Part shown: one piece after another, positions 1 to 8,339 of the stretch
Layout of the letters: the number at the start of each line of letters is the position of its first letter
Position numbering within the stretch: position 1 is the first letter of the stretch
NCBI RefSeq assembly: GCF_026130045.1
Contig: NZ_JAIBNX010000040.1
Location: 1-43,281, forward strand
Source: Micromonospora sp. CPCC 205371
GTDB taxonomy: Bacteria; Actinomycetota; Actinomycetes; Mycobacteriales; Micromonosporaceae
Direction: 5' to 3'
Length of the DNA: 43,281 bases
Position numbers and translations under genes: made by a program
The notes under the pieces: model-generated
The model's input: the letters and a program-made list of their open reading frames with translations, nothing else
What the model was told of the DNA's origin: nothing
The model's database searches: none

Positions 1-203
1 CGGCCCCCGCGCACCCTGGCGGGCACCCCCCCCCGGCGGGGGGGCGGTTCGGGCGCTGGAATCCGCCCTGTAGCCGCCAGTCGCTCTGGTCGCTGCAATC
101 CCGGTCTTCGCTGCGCTCAGGCGGCACCATCCGCTTGGTGCCGGCTGCGGGCGGCGCGCCCTCACGGCTCCCTGCGCTTTGTGGCGGCCGCGGGAGGCGG
201 CGC
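1..203. other. Gene-free left edge with GC hairpin
   Basis: No convincing coding frame is seen before the ATG at 204. Positions 26-44 hold a run of C, a short CCGGC loop and a run of G, which can fold as a strong hairpin. It has no T-tract, so calling it a terminator of a gene left of the window is only a guess. A GGAGG-type ribosome site for the next gene lies at about 194-200. Confidence 0.4.
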
Positions 204-1409
204 ATGACAATCCGCCACCCTGAGTTCAGCCGCCGTGCCCTCCTGACGGGTGCCGCCGCTACGGTGACGGCGGTCGCCACGAGCCAGGTCGTGGCGGGGC
301 GGTCGGCCTCCGCCGCGACCGCCAACGGCACGCTCGTACACGTCTTTCTGAGCGGCGGACTGGACGGGCTGAGCCTCGTCGCACCGGTCGACGACCCGGT
401 GCTGCGCAAGACGCGGCCCAATCTGCGCCTCACCGACCGCACCGCCCTCGCCTTGGACCGCGAGTTCCAGCTCACCAGCGCGTTCGCGCCGCTGGAGAGG
501 TACCTGAAGGACGGCCATCTGGCGTTCGTTCCCGGGGTGTCCGACACCAGGCTGTCGCGCAGCCACTTCCAGGCCGTCGACGCCTGCAACCTGGGCGGGT
601 TGCCGAACGAGACCGGTGGGCGCGGCTGGCTCGACCGGCTGGCCGACCACCTCGGTCCCGGCACCGCGTTCCGCAGCGTTGGCATCGGCGGCACGCTGCC
701 GCGCTCGCTGGTCGGCGCGAACGGTGCCCTGTCGCTCAGCAGCGTCGAGGGCCTGAAGCTCAACGGCGACCCTCGGTTCGCCGCCGCGTCGGTCAAGGCG
801 ATCGAGGGGCTCTTCAACGACATCAACCACCCGGTGGAACAGTCGATGAAGGCGGTGCTCGGCGCGCTCGGCGCGCTGCCGGCACCGTCCGAGCCGGCCG
901 CGGGCGTGACGTACGAGGGGATCGGCGTCGCGTTCCAGCAGGTGGCCGAGCTGATCAAGGGCGGCTCGAACGTGCGCATCGCGGCGATCAACAGCGGTGG
1001 CTGGGACACCCACGAAGACCAGGGCACGGCCGATGGCGGGTACCTGCACGGCCGGCTCAGCGACCTCGCCGACGGCCTGGCCGCGTTCTTCGCCGACCTT
1101 GGTGACAAGGCGAGTGGGGTCACCGTGATGGTGTCCAGCGAGTTCGGCCGCCGCGTGGCCGCGAACGGCAGCGGCACCGATCACGGTCACGGCGGCGTGG
1201 TCGCGCTGCTGTCGGGCCGGAAGCTCGCCGGCTCGCTGCTCGGCCGGTGGGACGGCCTCGGCCAGCTCGACGGCGGCGACGTGCCGGAGTACAACAACCT
1301 ATTCAACGTGTACGGATCGGTGGCGCAGAGCCAGTTTGGACTCACCGACGCCCAGGTTCGCAAGGTGTTCCCGAAGCGCCAGTACTCCCCGATGAAGCTG
1401 TTCGCTTAA
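204..1409 (+). CDS. DUF1501 family Tat-exported protein
   Basis: A 401-residue protein with an N-terminal twin-arginine signal (SRRALL at residues 9-14, then an Ala-rich hydrophobic stretch ending near ASAA). The mature part carries the DUF1501 pattern: an early FLSGGLDGL motif, a SRSHFQA segment, a central GWDTHEDQG segment and a late SSEFGRR...GTDHGHGG segment, which resembles the metal-site regions of alkaline-phosphatase/sulfatase-like folds. I chose ATG 204 because GGGAGGCGG lies just upstream and the Tat motif then sits at the usual distance. DUF1501 genes usually follow a DUF1800 gene, which would lie left of the window. The function of the family is not established. Confidence 0.9.
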   Translation: MTIRHPEFSRRALLTGAAATVTAVATSQVVAGRSASAATANGTLVHVFLSGGLDGLSLVAPVDDPVLRKTRPNLRLTDRTALALDREFQLTSAFAPLERYLKDGHLAFVPGVSDTRLSRSHFQAVDACNLGGLPNETGGRGWLDRLADHLGPGTAFRSVGIGGTLPRSLVGANGALSLSSVEGLKLNGDPRFAAASVKAIEGLFNDINHPVEQSMKAVLGALGALPAPSEPAAGVTYEGIGVAFQQVAELIKGGSNVRIAAINSGGWDTHEDQGTADGGYLHGRLSDLADGLAAFFADLGDKASGVTVMVSSEFGRRVAANGSGTDHGHGGVVALLSGRKLAGSLLGRWDGLGQLDGGDVPEYNNLFNVYGSVAQSQFGLTDAQVRKVFPKRQYSPMKLFA

Positions 1410-1714
1410 CCAACCCAACGGAATTCGGGTCATTCGCCGTCGTTGGTCGCCACGGCTCCTAGCTGGATCCGAAGGTGACCAGGAGGCGGGGGCGCAGTGT
1501 GCCCGCCGGTCGCGATCCGGTGGGGCGCGAGCCGCCCGGCCGCGACCCCGATGGGCGGGTACCGGCCCACCGGGACAGCGCGGATACGCCGTTCAGGGTC
1601 TCGACCCCGAACGCGTGCCCCACTACGTTGACACCTAACATGCGCACCCCCGCTCGCGCCTGTCCGGCGCTACCAGCCTTAACGACCGCGGAGCCGGCCG
1701 GTCGCTGGTACGCG
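1410..1714. other. 305-bp gap between convergent genes
   Basis: This gap separates the DUF1501 gene (plus) from the PrimPol-like gene (minus). It is GC-rich, with short imperfect repetition around 1505-1590 (blocks resembling CGGTCGCGACC / GGGCGCGAGCCGCC). I see no RNA gene, no clear terminator and no credible reading frame. Confidence 0.4.
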
Positions 1715-2422
1715 CTAGGCGGCCCTTCGCAAGGTCGAGGTCTGGCGGGGAAGTCCCGGGTAGCGCGTCGCGGTGGCGGCGTGCAGCGCGTCGACCAGCA
1801 TGCCCTGCACCGCGTACGAGTCGGGCAGCAGCCAGCACGTCTCCTGTGGAGACACCGACCAGCGCACCGGGCCCTCCGGGAGCCGGGTCGGTGGCGCCGG
1901 AATCCACGATCCAGGTCCGTGCCGCACCACCACGAGGCTGTCGTCGAGCTCCGGACGCAGTGGATCTCCTGGGCGTACCAGGAACATCCAGCGCCCGGTC
2001 GGCGTCACCGCGACCGGGCCGCGCACCTGTCCGCGCCCCGGGCCTACGACGCCCGCGTACAGGCGGGCGGCACCCAATACGCGCAGGCCGAGGTGTGCCG
2101 ACACCTCCAGCACGTCGAACGCCCTGCCGGTCGGCAGGAGCACCGCGTGCGGTTGCCGCCACCAGGCGGCGATCTGCGCGCCGTCGGCGGAAGCGTCCTC
2201 CTCCCAGCGTTCCAGGGCGGGGTGGCAGCCCATCGTGGGGCAGCCAGGGCGGGCGCAGTCGAAGCGCTCGCCCGCGAAACAGGCGCCTGGCGTCACGTCC
2301 CAGCCGTGCTCCGCATAGCGCATGGCCGAGCGGCGCAGGCGGGCGCGGTCGAGGGTCAGTTGCAAGCCCCTTGCCCGCGGTGCGGACGAGTGGACGAATG
2401 GCGGTCGCGGACTCCACCGCAT
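1715..2422 (-). CDS. Bifunctional DNA primase/polymerase (PrimPol)-like protein
   Basis: A 235-residue protein resembling the N-terminal PrimPol domain found alone in many actinobacteria. Visible features are RYAEHGWDVTPGACF, a Cys/His group (FDCARPGCPTMGCHPALERW) that may bind zinc, an AAWW motif, and LLPTGRAFDVLEV in the region where PrimPol acidic residues lie. I chose ATG 2422 over the in-frame ATG 2458 because GGGAGG precedes it at about ten bases. There is no helicase partner and no plasmid or phage context. The family is often annotated as replication-related, but the role of solo copies is unknown, so the biochemical name is family-based only. Confidence 0.75.
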   Translation of the reverse strand: MRWSPRPPFVHSSAPRARGLQLTLDRARLRRSAMRYAEHGWDVTPGACFAGERFDCARPGCPTMGCHPALERWEEDASADGAQIAAWWRQPHAVLLPTGRAFDVLEVSAHLGLRVLGAARLYAGVVGPGRGQVRGPVAVTPTGRWMFLVRPGDPLRPELDDSLVVVRHGPGSWIPAPPTRLPEGPVRWSVSPQETCWLLPDSYAVQGMLVDALHAATATRYPGLPRQTSTLRRAA

Positions 2423-2590
2423 GGGTATAAAACCTCCCGCGTCGGGGGCCGGCGTCATATCAGACGGCCGGCGCCGTCACTTGCTACGACACGCGTCGTT
2501 GCTCCAAACAGAGAGCCGTTTTGCAACTTGCATCAAAAAGTACGAGCCACGGTCAGCGAGCCAGCGCACACACAGTGCGACCAGCACCAA

Positions 2591-2613
2591 CGGGTGACCG
2601 CCTCCGTCACCCG
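2591..2613. promoter_or_regulatory. Inverted repeat upstream of XRE regulator
   Basis: Perfect 8-bp arms CGGGTGAC and GTCACCCG are separated by seven bases, about 58 bp before the GTG of the XRE-family gene, within the 248-bp region shared with the divergent PrimPol-like gene. It could be an autoregulatory operator or an mRNA hairpin; the sequence does not decide between them. Confidence 0.35.
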
Positions 2614-2670
2614 AGACCGCAGCGCTCGACCGGTAGGCCACTGCCGGTGAACGCAAGGGGAGGGGCGGAC

Positions 2671-3903
2671 GTGGATGAGCTGCCTATCGGGCGCCGCGTC
2701 GCGTACTGGCGCGCGCGCCGGAAGATGTCGCAGCAGGTCTTCGCCGACCGGCTGGGGAAATCCAAGAGCTGGGTCGACAAGGTGGAGCGTGGGGTACGCC
2801 GCCTCGACAAGTTCTCGGTCGTCTACGAGATCGCCGACGTGCTCCAGGTCGACGTCACGCTGTTGCTCGGCAAGGAGCCCGAACGGCGCTCCGACAGCTT
2901 CAACTGCATAGACCAGATCGAGGTCGAGGAGATCCGCGCGGCCCTCGAACGGTACGACCAGATCAGCACGTTCTTCTTCGCCCCACCCGAGGCGCCGCCG
3001 CTGACCGAGATGCGCAAGGCGGTCAGCCACGCCTGGCTGACCTACCAGCACGCGAAGTACGGGGTGCTCGCCCGCGCGCTGCCGAAGCTGCTGCGCGACG
3101 GCCAGGCCGCCGACATGGCGGGTAGCTGCGGGGAGAGCGGCCGCGACGCCGCGCACCTGCTGGGGCAGGTGTACCAGATCGCGTCGTCGACGCTGCGCAA
3201 GCTCGGTGAGCACGAGCTGTCCTGGCTGGCGGCCGACCGGTCGATCGCGGTGTCCCAGCGGGCCGGCGACCATCTGCTGGCCGGCATCGCCACCTACCGG
3301 GTCGGCGCGGCGCTGCTCGCCCTCGGGCGGTCCCGGCCGGCGCTGGAGGTCAACGTCAACCTCGCCAACCGGCTGGCGCCCTGCGACAGCACCGAGGCGA
3401 CACCGGAGCGGCTGTCGGTGTACGGGATGCTGCTGCTCAACGGCGCGATGGCCGCCGCGCGCATCGGCGACACCGCGACCGTCCGCGACCTGCTGCACGG
3501 CGCCGAAGAGGCGGCCCGCGAGCTGGGCAGCGACCAGAACCACTTCTGGACCTGCTTCGGCCCCACCAATGTGCAGTTGCACCGGGTGGCCGCCGCCGTC
3601 GAGCTCGGCGACGGGCGGGTCGCGGTCGAGACGCACGAGCAGCAGATCGACGGCGACGCGTTCGCGGCCCTGCTGCCCGAACGCCGGGCCCACCACTACA
3701 TCGACGTCGCCCGCGGGTACGCGCAGATCGGCGACGTGGAAAAGGCGAGCGAGATGCTGCTCGAAGGCGACCGGCTGGCCCCCTCGGAGATCAGGTGCCG
3801 CCCCATCGCCCGTGAGGTCCTGTCCGACGTCCTGCGCCGCACCCGCGGCACGCCACCGGTACCGGTCGCCGAGTTGGCGGAGCACATGGGGGTTGGAGTA
3901 TGA
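2671..3903 (+). CDS. XRE-family HTH regulator with TPR-like C-terminus
   Basis: A 410-residue protein. Residues 1-65 form a Cro/C1-type helix-turn-helix (IGRRVAYWRARRKMSQQVFADRLG...SKSWVDKVERG), followed by an Ala/Leu-rich helical region to the end that looks like tetratricopeptide repeats. GTG 2671 is chosen because a strong purine run (GGGGAGGGG) sits a few bases upstream and the HTH begins at once. The gene ends 4 bp before the next start, so the two are co-transcribed and probably translationally coupled. The architecture suggests a regulator whose helical domain senses a ligand or peptide. The target is unknown; the inverted repeat at 2591-2613 is a candidate operator. Confidence 0.85.
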   Translation: MDELPIGRRVAYWRARRKMSQQVFADRLGKSKSWVDKVERGVRRLDKFSVVYEIADVLQVDVTLLLGKEPERRSDSFNCIDQIEVEEIRAALERYDQISTFFFAPPEAPPLTEMRKAVSHAWLTYQHAKYGVLARALPKLLRDGQAADMAGSCGESGRDAAHLLGQVYQIASSTLRKLGEHELSWLAADRSIAVSQRAGDHLLAGIATYRVGAALLALGRSRPALEVNVNLANRLAPCDSTEATPERLSVYGMLLLNGAMAAARIGDTATVRDLLHGAEEAARELGSDQNHFWTCFGPTNVQLHRVAAAVELGDGRVAVETHEQQIDGDAFAALLPERRAHHYIDVARGYAQIGDVEKASEMLLEGDRLAPSEIRCRPIAREVLSDVLRRTRGTPPVPVAELAEHMGVGV

Positions 3904-3907
3904 CCGG

Positions 3908-4474
3908 GTGAGTCGGGGCGTCCTCTACTTGATCGCGTGCGGATCGCCGGTCGCGCGCGACATCGGCCGGCTGGTCACACTCGCCCAGCGGGACGGGTGG
4001 GACGTGTGCGTGGTGGTCACGCCGGACGGGCGCAAGTTCGTCGACGTGCCGGCACTCGCCCTCCAGACCGGCCATCCGGTGCGCACGCTGTACAAGAACC
4101 CCGGCGACCCCGACGTGCTGCCGCCCGCCGACGCGATCATCGTCGCGCCGGCCACGGTCAACACCGTCAACAAGTGGGCCGCCGGCATCGCCGACACGCT
4201 CGCGCTCGGGCTCGTCGTCGAGGCGCAGGGGCGCGGGCTGCCGATCGTCGCGATGCCGTTCACCAACTGGGCGATGGGCTCGCACCCGGCTTTCCGCGAG
4301 GGCATCGAGCGGCTGCGGTGCTGGGGCGTCACCGTGCTTTTCGGCGACGACGTACTGCCCCTGCACCCGCCGGGCACCGGCGAGCAGCACCGTGCGTCGT
4401 TCCCTTGGCATCTCGCCCTCGATGCGCTGCACGCCCTGATGGGTTCGGACCACCAGGCCAGTCCCAAGTCGTGA
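3908..4474 (+). CDS. HFCD-type flavoprotein
   Basis: A 188-residue protein of the flavoprotein family that includes phosphopantothenoylcysteine decarboxylase and the lantibiotic decarboxylases. The N-terminal strand LYLIACGSPVARDIGRL and the central APATVNTVNKWAAGIADTLALG segment match the FMN-binding PASANT-type region. The length is that of a single-domain protein, so it is not a CoaBC fusion and is unlikely to be the housekeeping CoaC. GTG 3908 starts 4 bp after the XRE gene, indicating an operon. Regulator plus flavoprotein pairs are common in actinobacteria, but I know of no established function. Confidence 0.85.
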   Translation: MSRGVLYLIACGSPVARDIGRLVTLAQRDGWDVCVVVTPDGRKFVDVPALALQTGHPVRTLYKNPGDPDVLPPADAIIVAPATVNTVNKWAAGIADTLALGLVVEAQGRGLPIVAMPFTNWAMGSHPAFREGIERLRCWGVTVLFGDDVLPLHPPGTGEQHRASFPWHLALDALHALMGSDHQASPKS

Positions 4475-4527
4475 CTGTGCTGTTGGCAATGACCATGCGC
4501 AGCCGACGCCGAGGCCCCGCCCGCTGG

Positions 4528-4533
4528 TAGCCT
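4528..4533 (+). promoter_or_regulatory. -10 element for leaderless Nif3-like gene
   Basis: TAGCCT lies seven bases before the GTG at 4541 with no Shine-Dalgarno sequence between them, the spacing expected for a leaderless actinobacterial transcript. Confidence 0.5.
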
Positions 4534-4540
4534 CGCCGCC

Positions 4541-5374
4541 GTGGCAACAACTCCACCCAGGGTGGCCGAAGTGATGGCCGAGCTTGACCGGCGATATCCG
4601 CCGGCCTGGGCGGAGTCGTGGGACCGCGTGGGGCTGGTGCTCGGCGAGCCCGAGGCGCGCGTACATCGCGTCCTGTGCGTCGTCGACTGCGTGCCCGAAA
4701 CCGTCGAGGAAGCGCTGAATGTGCGCGCCGACCTGATCGTCGCCCACCATCCGCTGCTGTTGCGCGGGGTGTCGTCGGTCGCCCCCACGACGTACAAGGG
4801 ACGCCTCGTCCACCGGCTCATCAAGAACGACGTCGCGCTCTTCGTCGCACACACCAACGCCGACGTAGCCAACCCGGGCGTGTCCGACGCCCTGGCCGCG
4901 CGGCTCGGCCTGCGCGACCTGCGACCGCTGCGGCCCGCGGACGACAGCGGCGACGGCCGGGGCACTGGCCGGATCGGTCGCCTGCCGGCGCCCGTGACGC
5001 TCGCCGACCTCACCCGCGCCGCGGCCAAGGCGCTGCCGCCGACCGCTTGGGGGGTACGCGCTGCGGGGGCGCCCGACCAGATGGTCGAAACCGTGGCGGT
5101 ATGCGGCGGTGCCGGCGACTCCTTCCTGGCCGACGCGACCGCGGCGGGCGTCGACGCGTACCTGACAGCGGACCTACGCCACCACCCGGTCAGCGAGCAC
5201 CTGGCGGGCGGCGGCCCGGCGCTGCTGGACGCGGCGCACTGGGCCACCGAACGCCCATGGCTGGACGACCTGGCCGCACACCTGCGCGCCACCTTTGACG
5301 TCGAGACCGTCGTGTCCGACGTCGACACCGACCCCTGGACCGTGCACCAATCGTTGAAGGAGCCCCGCCCGTGA
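4541..5374 (+). CDS. Nif3-like dinuclear metal center hexameric protein
   Basis: A 277-residue NIF3/YbgI family protein. The N-terminal half has WDRVGLVLG, a DLIVAHHPLLLRG metal-binding motif and FVAHTNAD. The C-terminal half has a VAVCGGAGDSF turn, DAYLTADLRHH and a late LLDAAHW motif, all typical of the dinuclear metal site. It appears complete and lacks the large central insertion seen in longer homologues. The start is inferred as leaderless, from a TAGCCT box just upstream. The stop overlaps the next start by 4 bp (GTGA). A homologue (Rv2230c) lies beside the same two neighbours in mycobacteria. The biochemical role of the family remains uncertain. Confidence 0.9.
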   Translation: MATTPPRVAEVMAELDRRYPPAWAESWDRVGLVLGEPEARVHRVLCVVDCVPETVEEALNVRADLIVAHHPLLLRGVSSVAPTTYKGRLVHRLIKNDVALFVAHTNADVANPGVSDALAARLGLRDLRPLRPADDSGDGRGTGRIGRLPAPVTLADLTRAAAKALPPTAWGVRAAGAPDQMVETVAVCGGAGDSFLADATAAGVDAYLTADLRHHPVSEHLAGGGPALLDAAHWATERPWLDDLAAHLRATFDVETVVSDVDTDPWTVHQSLKEPRP

Positions 5375-6111
5375 AGGCAGATCCGGAAGCCCAGCGGCGC
5401 CTGCTTGACCTCCAGGCGATCGACACCGCGCTGGCCCAGCTCGCGCACAAGCGTCGCACCCTGCCGGAGCATGCGGAACTGGACGAGCTCGCCCGGCAGC
5501 TCTCCGCGCTGACCGACGAGCGGGCCCGCGCACAGGTCGCCGTCGACGACATCGACCGCGACATCGCGCGCCTGGAGAAAGACATCGACCAGGTGCGCGC
5601 CCGCAAAGACAAGGACCAGGCACGGCTCGACACCGGCCGCGGCCCCGCCCGGGAGTTGGAGGCGCTCCAGCACGAGATGGCCTCGCTTAAGCGGCGCCAG
5701 ACCGAGCTGGAGGATGCCGAGCTCGAGCTGATGGAGCAGCGGGAGACAGCGCAGGCGACCCTCGATGAGATCGACGCCCGGCAGGCGGCGGCGCGTGAGG
5801 CGCGTGAGGCTGCCGAGGCGCGCCGCGATCAGGTTCTCGCCGACATCGCGAAGGAAGAGGAGTTCAAGTCGACGTCGCGGCAGCCGCTCGCGGCCGACCT
5901 GCCGGCCGATCTCATCGCGCTGTACGACAAGGTGCGCGAGGCGTCCGGCGGTCTCGGCGCCGCGCTGCTGAAGGCGGGCCGGTGCGGCGGTTGCCGACTG
6001 GAGCTGTATGGCAGCGAGCGGGCGCGCATCAAGGGCGCGCCCGCGGACGAGGTGGTCCGGTGCGACGAGTGCCGCCGCATCATGGTCCGCACCGCGGAGT
6101 CCGGCCTGTGA
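5371..6111 (+). CDS. Coiled-coil zinc-ribbon protein (Rv2229c/CT398-like)
   Basis: A 246-residue protein with a long charged coiled coil (about residues 10-170, rich in Glu, Arg, Ala and Gln), followed by a C-terminal C4 zinc ribbon with CGGC near residue 207 and CDEC near residue 231. GTG 5371 overlaps the preceding stop in a GTGA tetranucleotide, so translation is coupled. The order Nif3 protein, zinc ribbon, RNase H/phosphatase is conserved in mycobacteria. A nucleic-acid or protein scaffold role is usual for such folds, but the function is not established. The stop codon lies in the first bases of the dispersed repeat at 6108-6231, so the extreme C-terminus may have been set by that repeat. 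Confidence 0.88.
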   Translation: MKADPEAQRRLLDLQAIDTALAQLAHKRRTLPEHAELDELARQLSALTDERARAQVAVDDIDRDIARLEKDIDQVRARKDKDQARLDTGRGPARELEALQHEMASLKRRQTELEDAELELMEQRETAQATLDEIDARQAAAREAREAAEARRDQVLADIAKEEEFKSTSRQPLAADLPADLIALYDKVREASGGLGAALLKAGRCGGCRLELYGSERARIKGAPADEVVRCDECRRIMVRTAESGL

Positions 6112-6231
6112 GCGAGGGAGCTGGCGCGGCGGCGCCTGGACTGCCCGCCCGCCTCCCCGACCACGGCCCGACGCAGTCGTGCGTGGCGCGAGGGAAGGCG
6201 TCGCCTTTGGCGCCGCGCGACCGAGCGAACC
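6108..6231 (+). repeat. Dispersed repeat, copy A
   Basis: A 124-bp element that is also present at 24713-24822. The shared left part runs from GTGAGCGAGGGA through GGCGCCTGGACTG (one difference in about 36 bases). The shared right part runs from GCGAGGGAAGGCG through GACCGAGCGAAC. The middle 30-45 bases differ in length and sequence. G/C-rich segments near both ends (GCGCGGCG and CGCCGCGC) can pair. This copy fills the gap between the zinc-ribbon gene and the RNase H gene, and its first TGA is the stop codon of the former. Confidence 0.85.
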
Positions 6232-6241
6232 AGGAGACTCA

Positions 6242-7327
6242 GTGAGTATCCGGCGGGTCGTGGTCGAGGCCGACGGCGGTGCGCGGGGTAATCCCGGGCC
6301 CGCCGGCTTCGGCGCGGTCGTGCGGGACGCCGACTCCACTGACGTGTTGGTCGAGCGGTCCGCGGCGCTGGGCGTCACGACCAACAACGTCGCCGAGTAC
6401 TCCGGGCTCATCGCCGGCCTGGAGGCCGCCGCCGAACTCGGCGCCGCCGAGGTCGAGGTGCGCATGGACTCCAAGCTCGTCGTCGAGCAGATGTCCGGGC
6501 GCTGGCAGATCAAGAACGCCGGGCTGCGTCCACTCGCGGCGAAGGCGGCGGCGCTCGTGCGCAGGTTCGAGAAGGTCTCGTACACGTGGGTGCCCCGCGA
6601 GCGAAACAAGCACGCCGACGCGCTCGCCAATCAGGCGATGGACGCGGCCGCAGGCGTCTCGAAGAAGGCCGAACGCGCGCCGCGTGGCTCCTGGGAGCCG
6701 CCCGCGACCGTGCCGACGCGCCTGCTGCTGGTGCGGCACGGCGAGACGGAGTTGACGGCGCAGGGGCGGTACTCCGGCCGTGGCGACGTGCCGCTGTCGG
6801 AGGCTGGGCTCGTGCAGGCGCGCGCCACGGGTGCCCGCGTGGCGGCGCTCGGCGCTCCGATCGCCGCTGTCGTCACGTCACCGCTCGCGCGCTGCGTTCG
6901 CACGGGCGAGGCGATCAGCGCGGCGCTCGCCGGTGACGTGCCGGTGACCGTCGAACCCGATCTGATCGAGTGCGACTTCGGCGAATGGGAAGGGCGCACC
7001 TTCGCAGAGGTCCGTACACAGTGGCCGGACGAGATGGACGCTTGGCTCGCGTCGACGAGCGTGGCGCCCCCGGGCGGCGAATCCTTCAGGGCGGTCGCCA
7101 CGCGGGTACGCCGTGCCGTGGCTACGATCCTGAAGGCGTACCCGGAGAAGACCGTCGTCGTTGTCTCACACGTGTCGCCACTGAAGCTCATACTGCGTGA
7201 CGCGCTCGCGGCCGGCGACGCCCTACTGCACCGCCTGTACCTCGATCCGGCCGGACTGTCCATCGTCGACAACTGGGCCGACGGTGGCGTGGCAGTGCGG
7301 AGCGTCAATGAGACCGGGCACCTATAG
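6242..7327 (+). CDS. Bifunctional RNase HI / histidine phosphatase
   Basis: A 361-residue fusion matching the mycobacterial Rv2228c type in length and order. Residues 1-140 are RNase HI, with catalytic acids D11 (EADGGARGNPGP), E52 (NNVAEYSGL), D76 (VRMDSKLV) and D126 in the HADALAN motif. Residues 158-361 are a phosphoglycerate-mutase-like phosphatase with RHG at 165-167 (LLLVRHGETE) and a late VVVVSHVSPLK motif carrying the second His. GTG 6242 has GGAG seven bases upstream. The phosphatase half of such fusions has been linked to alpha-ribazole phosphate or acid phosphatase activity; substrate cannot be assigned here. Confidence 0.93.
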   Translation: MSIRRVVVEADGGARGNPGPAGFGAVVRDADSTDVLVERSAALGVTTNNVAEYSGLIAGLEAAAELGAAEVEVRMDSKLVVEQMSGRWQIKNAGLRPLAAKAAALVRRFEKVSYTWVPRERNKHADALANQAMDAAAGVSKKAERAPRGSWEPPATVPTRLLLVRHGETELTAQGRYSGRGDVPLSEAGLVQARATGARVAALGAPIAAVVTSPLARCVRTGEAISAALAGDVPVTVEPDLIECDFGEWEGRTFAEVRTQWPDEMDAWLASTSVAPPGGESFRAVATRVRRAVATILKAYPEKTVVVVSHVSPLKLILRDALAAGDALLHRLYLDPAGLSIVDNWADGGVAVRSVNETGHL

Positions 7328-7359
7328 GGCCCTGGTGGGAGCCCGCCTGGCAGCGGCGT

Positions 7360-7365
7360 AGAATT
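7360..7365 (+). promoter_or_regulatory. -10 element of rnpB
   Basis: TAGAAT sits at the right distance from the 5' side of P1 (7372) to start transcription there. No clear -35 hexamer is visible 17 bp upstream. Confidence 0.5.
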
Positions 7366-7371
7366 GCGAGT

Positions 7372-7787
7372 GCGACGGACGAGTCGACCGGGCGGTCGCG
7401 TCGGCGGGGTTCAGGCCTCGCCGCCGAGGAACGTCCGGACTCCGTAGGGCAGGGTGGTTGCTAACGGCAACCCGGGGTGACCCGCGGGAAAGTGCCACAG
7501 AAAATAGACCGCCGGGCTTCGGCTCGGTAAGGGTGAAACGGCGGGGTAAGAGCCCACCAGCGTCCCGGGTGACCGGGACGGCTCGGTAAACCCCACCCGG
7601 AGCAAGGCCAAGAAGGGCCGCCGCCGCGAGGCGGTGGCTCGCGCAGGCGTTTGAGGGCTGCCCGCCCGATGCCTGCGGGTAGGCCGCTGGAGCCTGCTGG
7701 CAACGGCAGGCCGAGATGGATGGCCGCCGGCCGGCGACACCATCGCTGGCAACAGAATCCGGCGTACAGGTCGACTCGTCCGTCGCA
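7372..7787 (+). ncRNA. rnpB: RNase P RNA (M1), bacterial class A
   Basis: Catalytic RNA of RNase P, which matures tRNA 5' ends. The ends pair as P1: GCGACGGACGAGTCGACC at 7372-7389 with GGTCGACTCGTCCGTCGC at 7769-7786. Conserved core blocks are present in order: GAGGAACGTCCGGACTCC near 7426, ACAGAAAATAGACCGCC near 7497, GGTAAGGGTGAAACGG near 7526, GGTAAACCCC near 7584 and ACAGAATCCGGCGTACAGG near the 3' end. The flanking GCGAGT/ACTCGC bases may extend P1. A TAGAAT box at 7360-7365 is seven bases before the inferred 5' end. The exact ends are approximate by a few bases. Confidence 0.95.
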
Positions 7788-8063
7788 CCGCACTCGCCAG
7801 CCACAGTGGATCCGACACCCATCGGGTACGCCTTGCGGGTGGTCTGTGACGGAAAATTCTTCTGGACGGCACCTATGCCCTAGGCATCCGTACCTCTGTT
7901 CGCTTACGGCCGTAAATCCCTTATCGAATAAGGCCTTTCACCCGACCGAAGGTCTTCTTGGCGCGTCGTACCCTTCTCGACCTGCGCGGTCTATTGTGGA
8001 GGCGGTGCCATTTTTTCTGGTGAAAAGGTGGCGCTTGTTCGTTTCGCGGTGCACAGTGATCTC
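7788..8063. other. Gap with small palindromes after rnpB
   Basis: This 276-bp stretch has lower GC than its surroundings and holds several short palindromes: ATGCCCTAGGCAT near 7873, CCTTATCGAATAAGG near 7919 and GACCGAAGGTC near 7944. One or more may end rnpB transcription or belong to the next promoter. No tRNA or reading frame was found. Confidence 0.35.
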
Positions 8064-8267
8064 ATGAGCAACAGCGGGAGTGGTGGCCGGTACTACTGGT
8101 GCCTACGCCACCACCGCGTCGAGGACGACTCGAACTCGTGCCCGAGCAAGTACCAATTGGGTCCGTACCCCTCGGCGGAAGAAGCCGAGCGCGGGCTGGA
8201 ACGTGTACGCGAGCGCAATGAGGACTGGGATGCCGAAGACGCTCGCTGGGCCGGAGAAGAGAACTGA
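8064..8267 (+). CDS. Conserved small acidic actinobacterial protein
   Basis: A 67-residue protein of the pattern G-G-R-Y-Y-W-C-L-R-H-H-R-V-E, a second Cys about 16 residues on, LGPYPSAEEAERGLERVRERNEDWD and an acidic tail. This resembles small conserved actinobacterial proteins of unknown function. The two cysteines and the two histidines next to the first could form a small metal-binding knuckle. ATG 8064 is preferred over the in-frame ATG at 8028 because homologous sequence begins there; CACAGT six bases upstream may be a leaderless -10 element. It lies alone between rnpB and the histone-like gene. Confidence 0.7.
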   Translation: MSNSGSGGRYYWCLRHHRVEDDSNSCPSKYQLGPYPSAEEAERGLERVRERNEDWDAEDARWAGEEN

Positions 8268-8339
8268 TTCGGCGTGAACCGCCGCCGCGCCAGCGGATTC
8301 AGCTGGGCGGGTATCGCACATCGCAAGGAGGAGACCGAG

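Noticed and set aside
1715-2422. The PrimPol-like gene as a sign of a plasmid or integrated element
   Set aside because: No integrase, attachment site, helicase or tRNA junction is present, and solo copies are common on actinobacterial chromosomes.
1475-2650. A 391-codon plus-strand frame opposite the PrimPol-like gene
   Set aside because: It has no recognisable motif and is antisense to a frame with a good ribosome site and family signature.
3925-6630. A 901-codon open frame on the minus strand opposite the flavoprotein, Nif3 and zinc-ribbon genes
   Set aside because: It is antisense to three well-recognised proteins, has Arg/Ser/Ala-biased composition and no family motif; long false frames are normal at this GC content.
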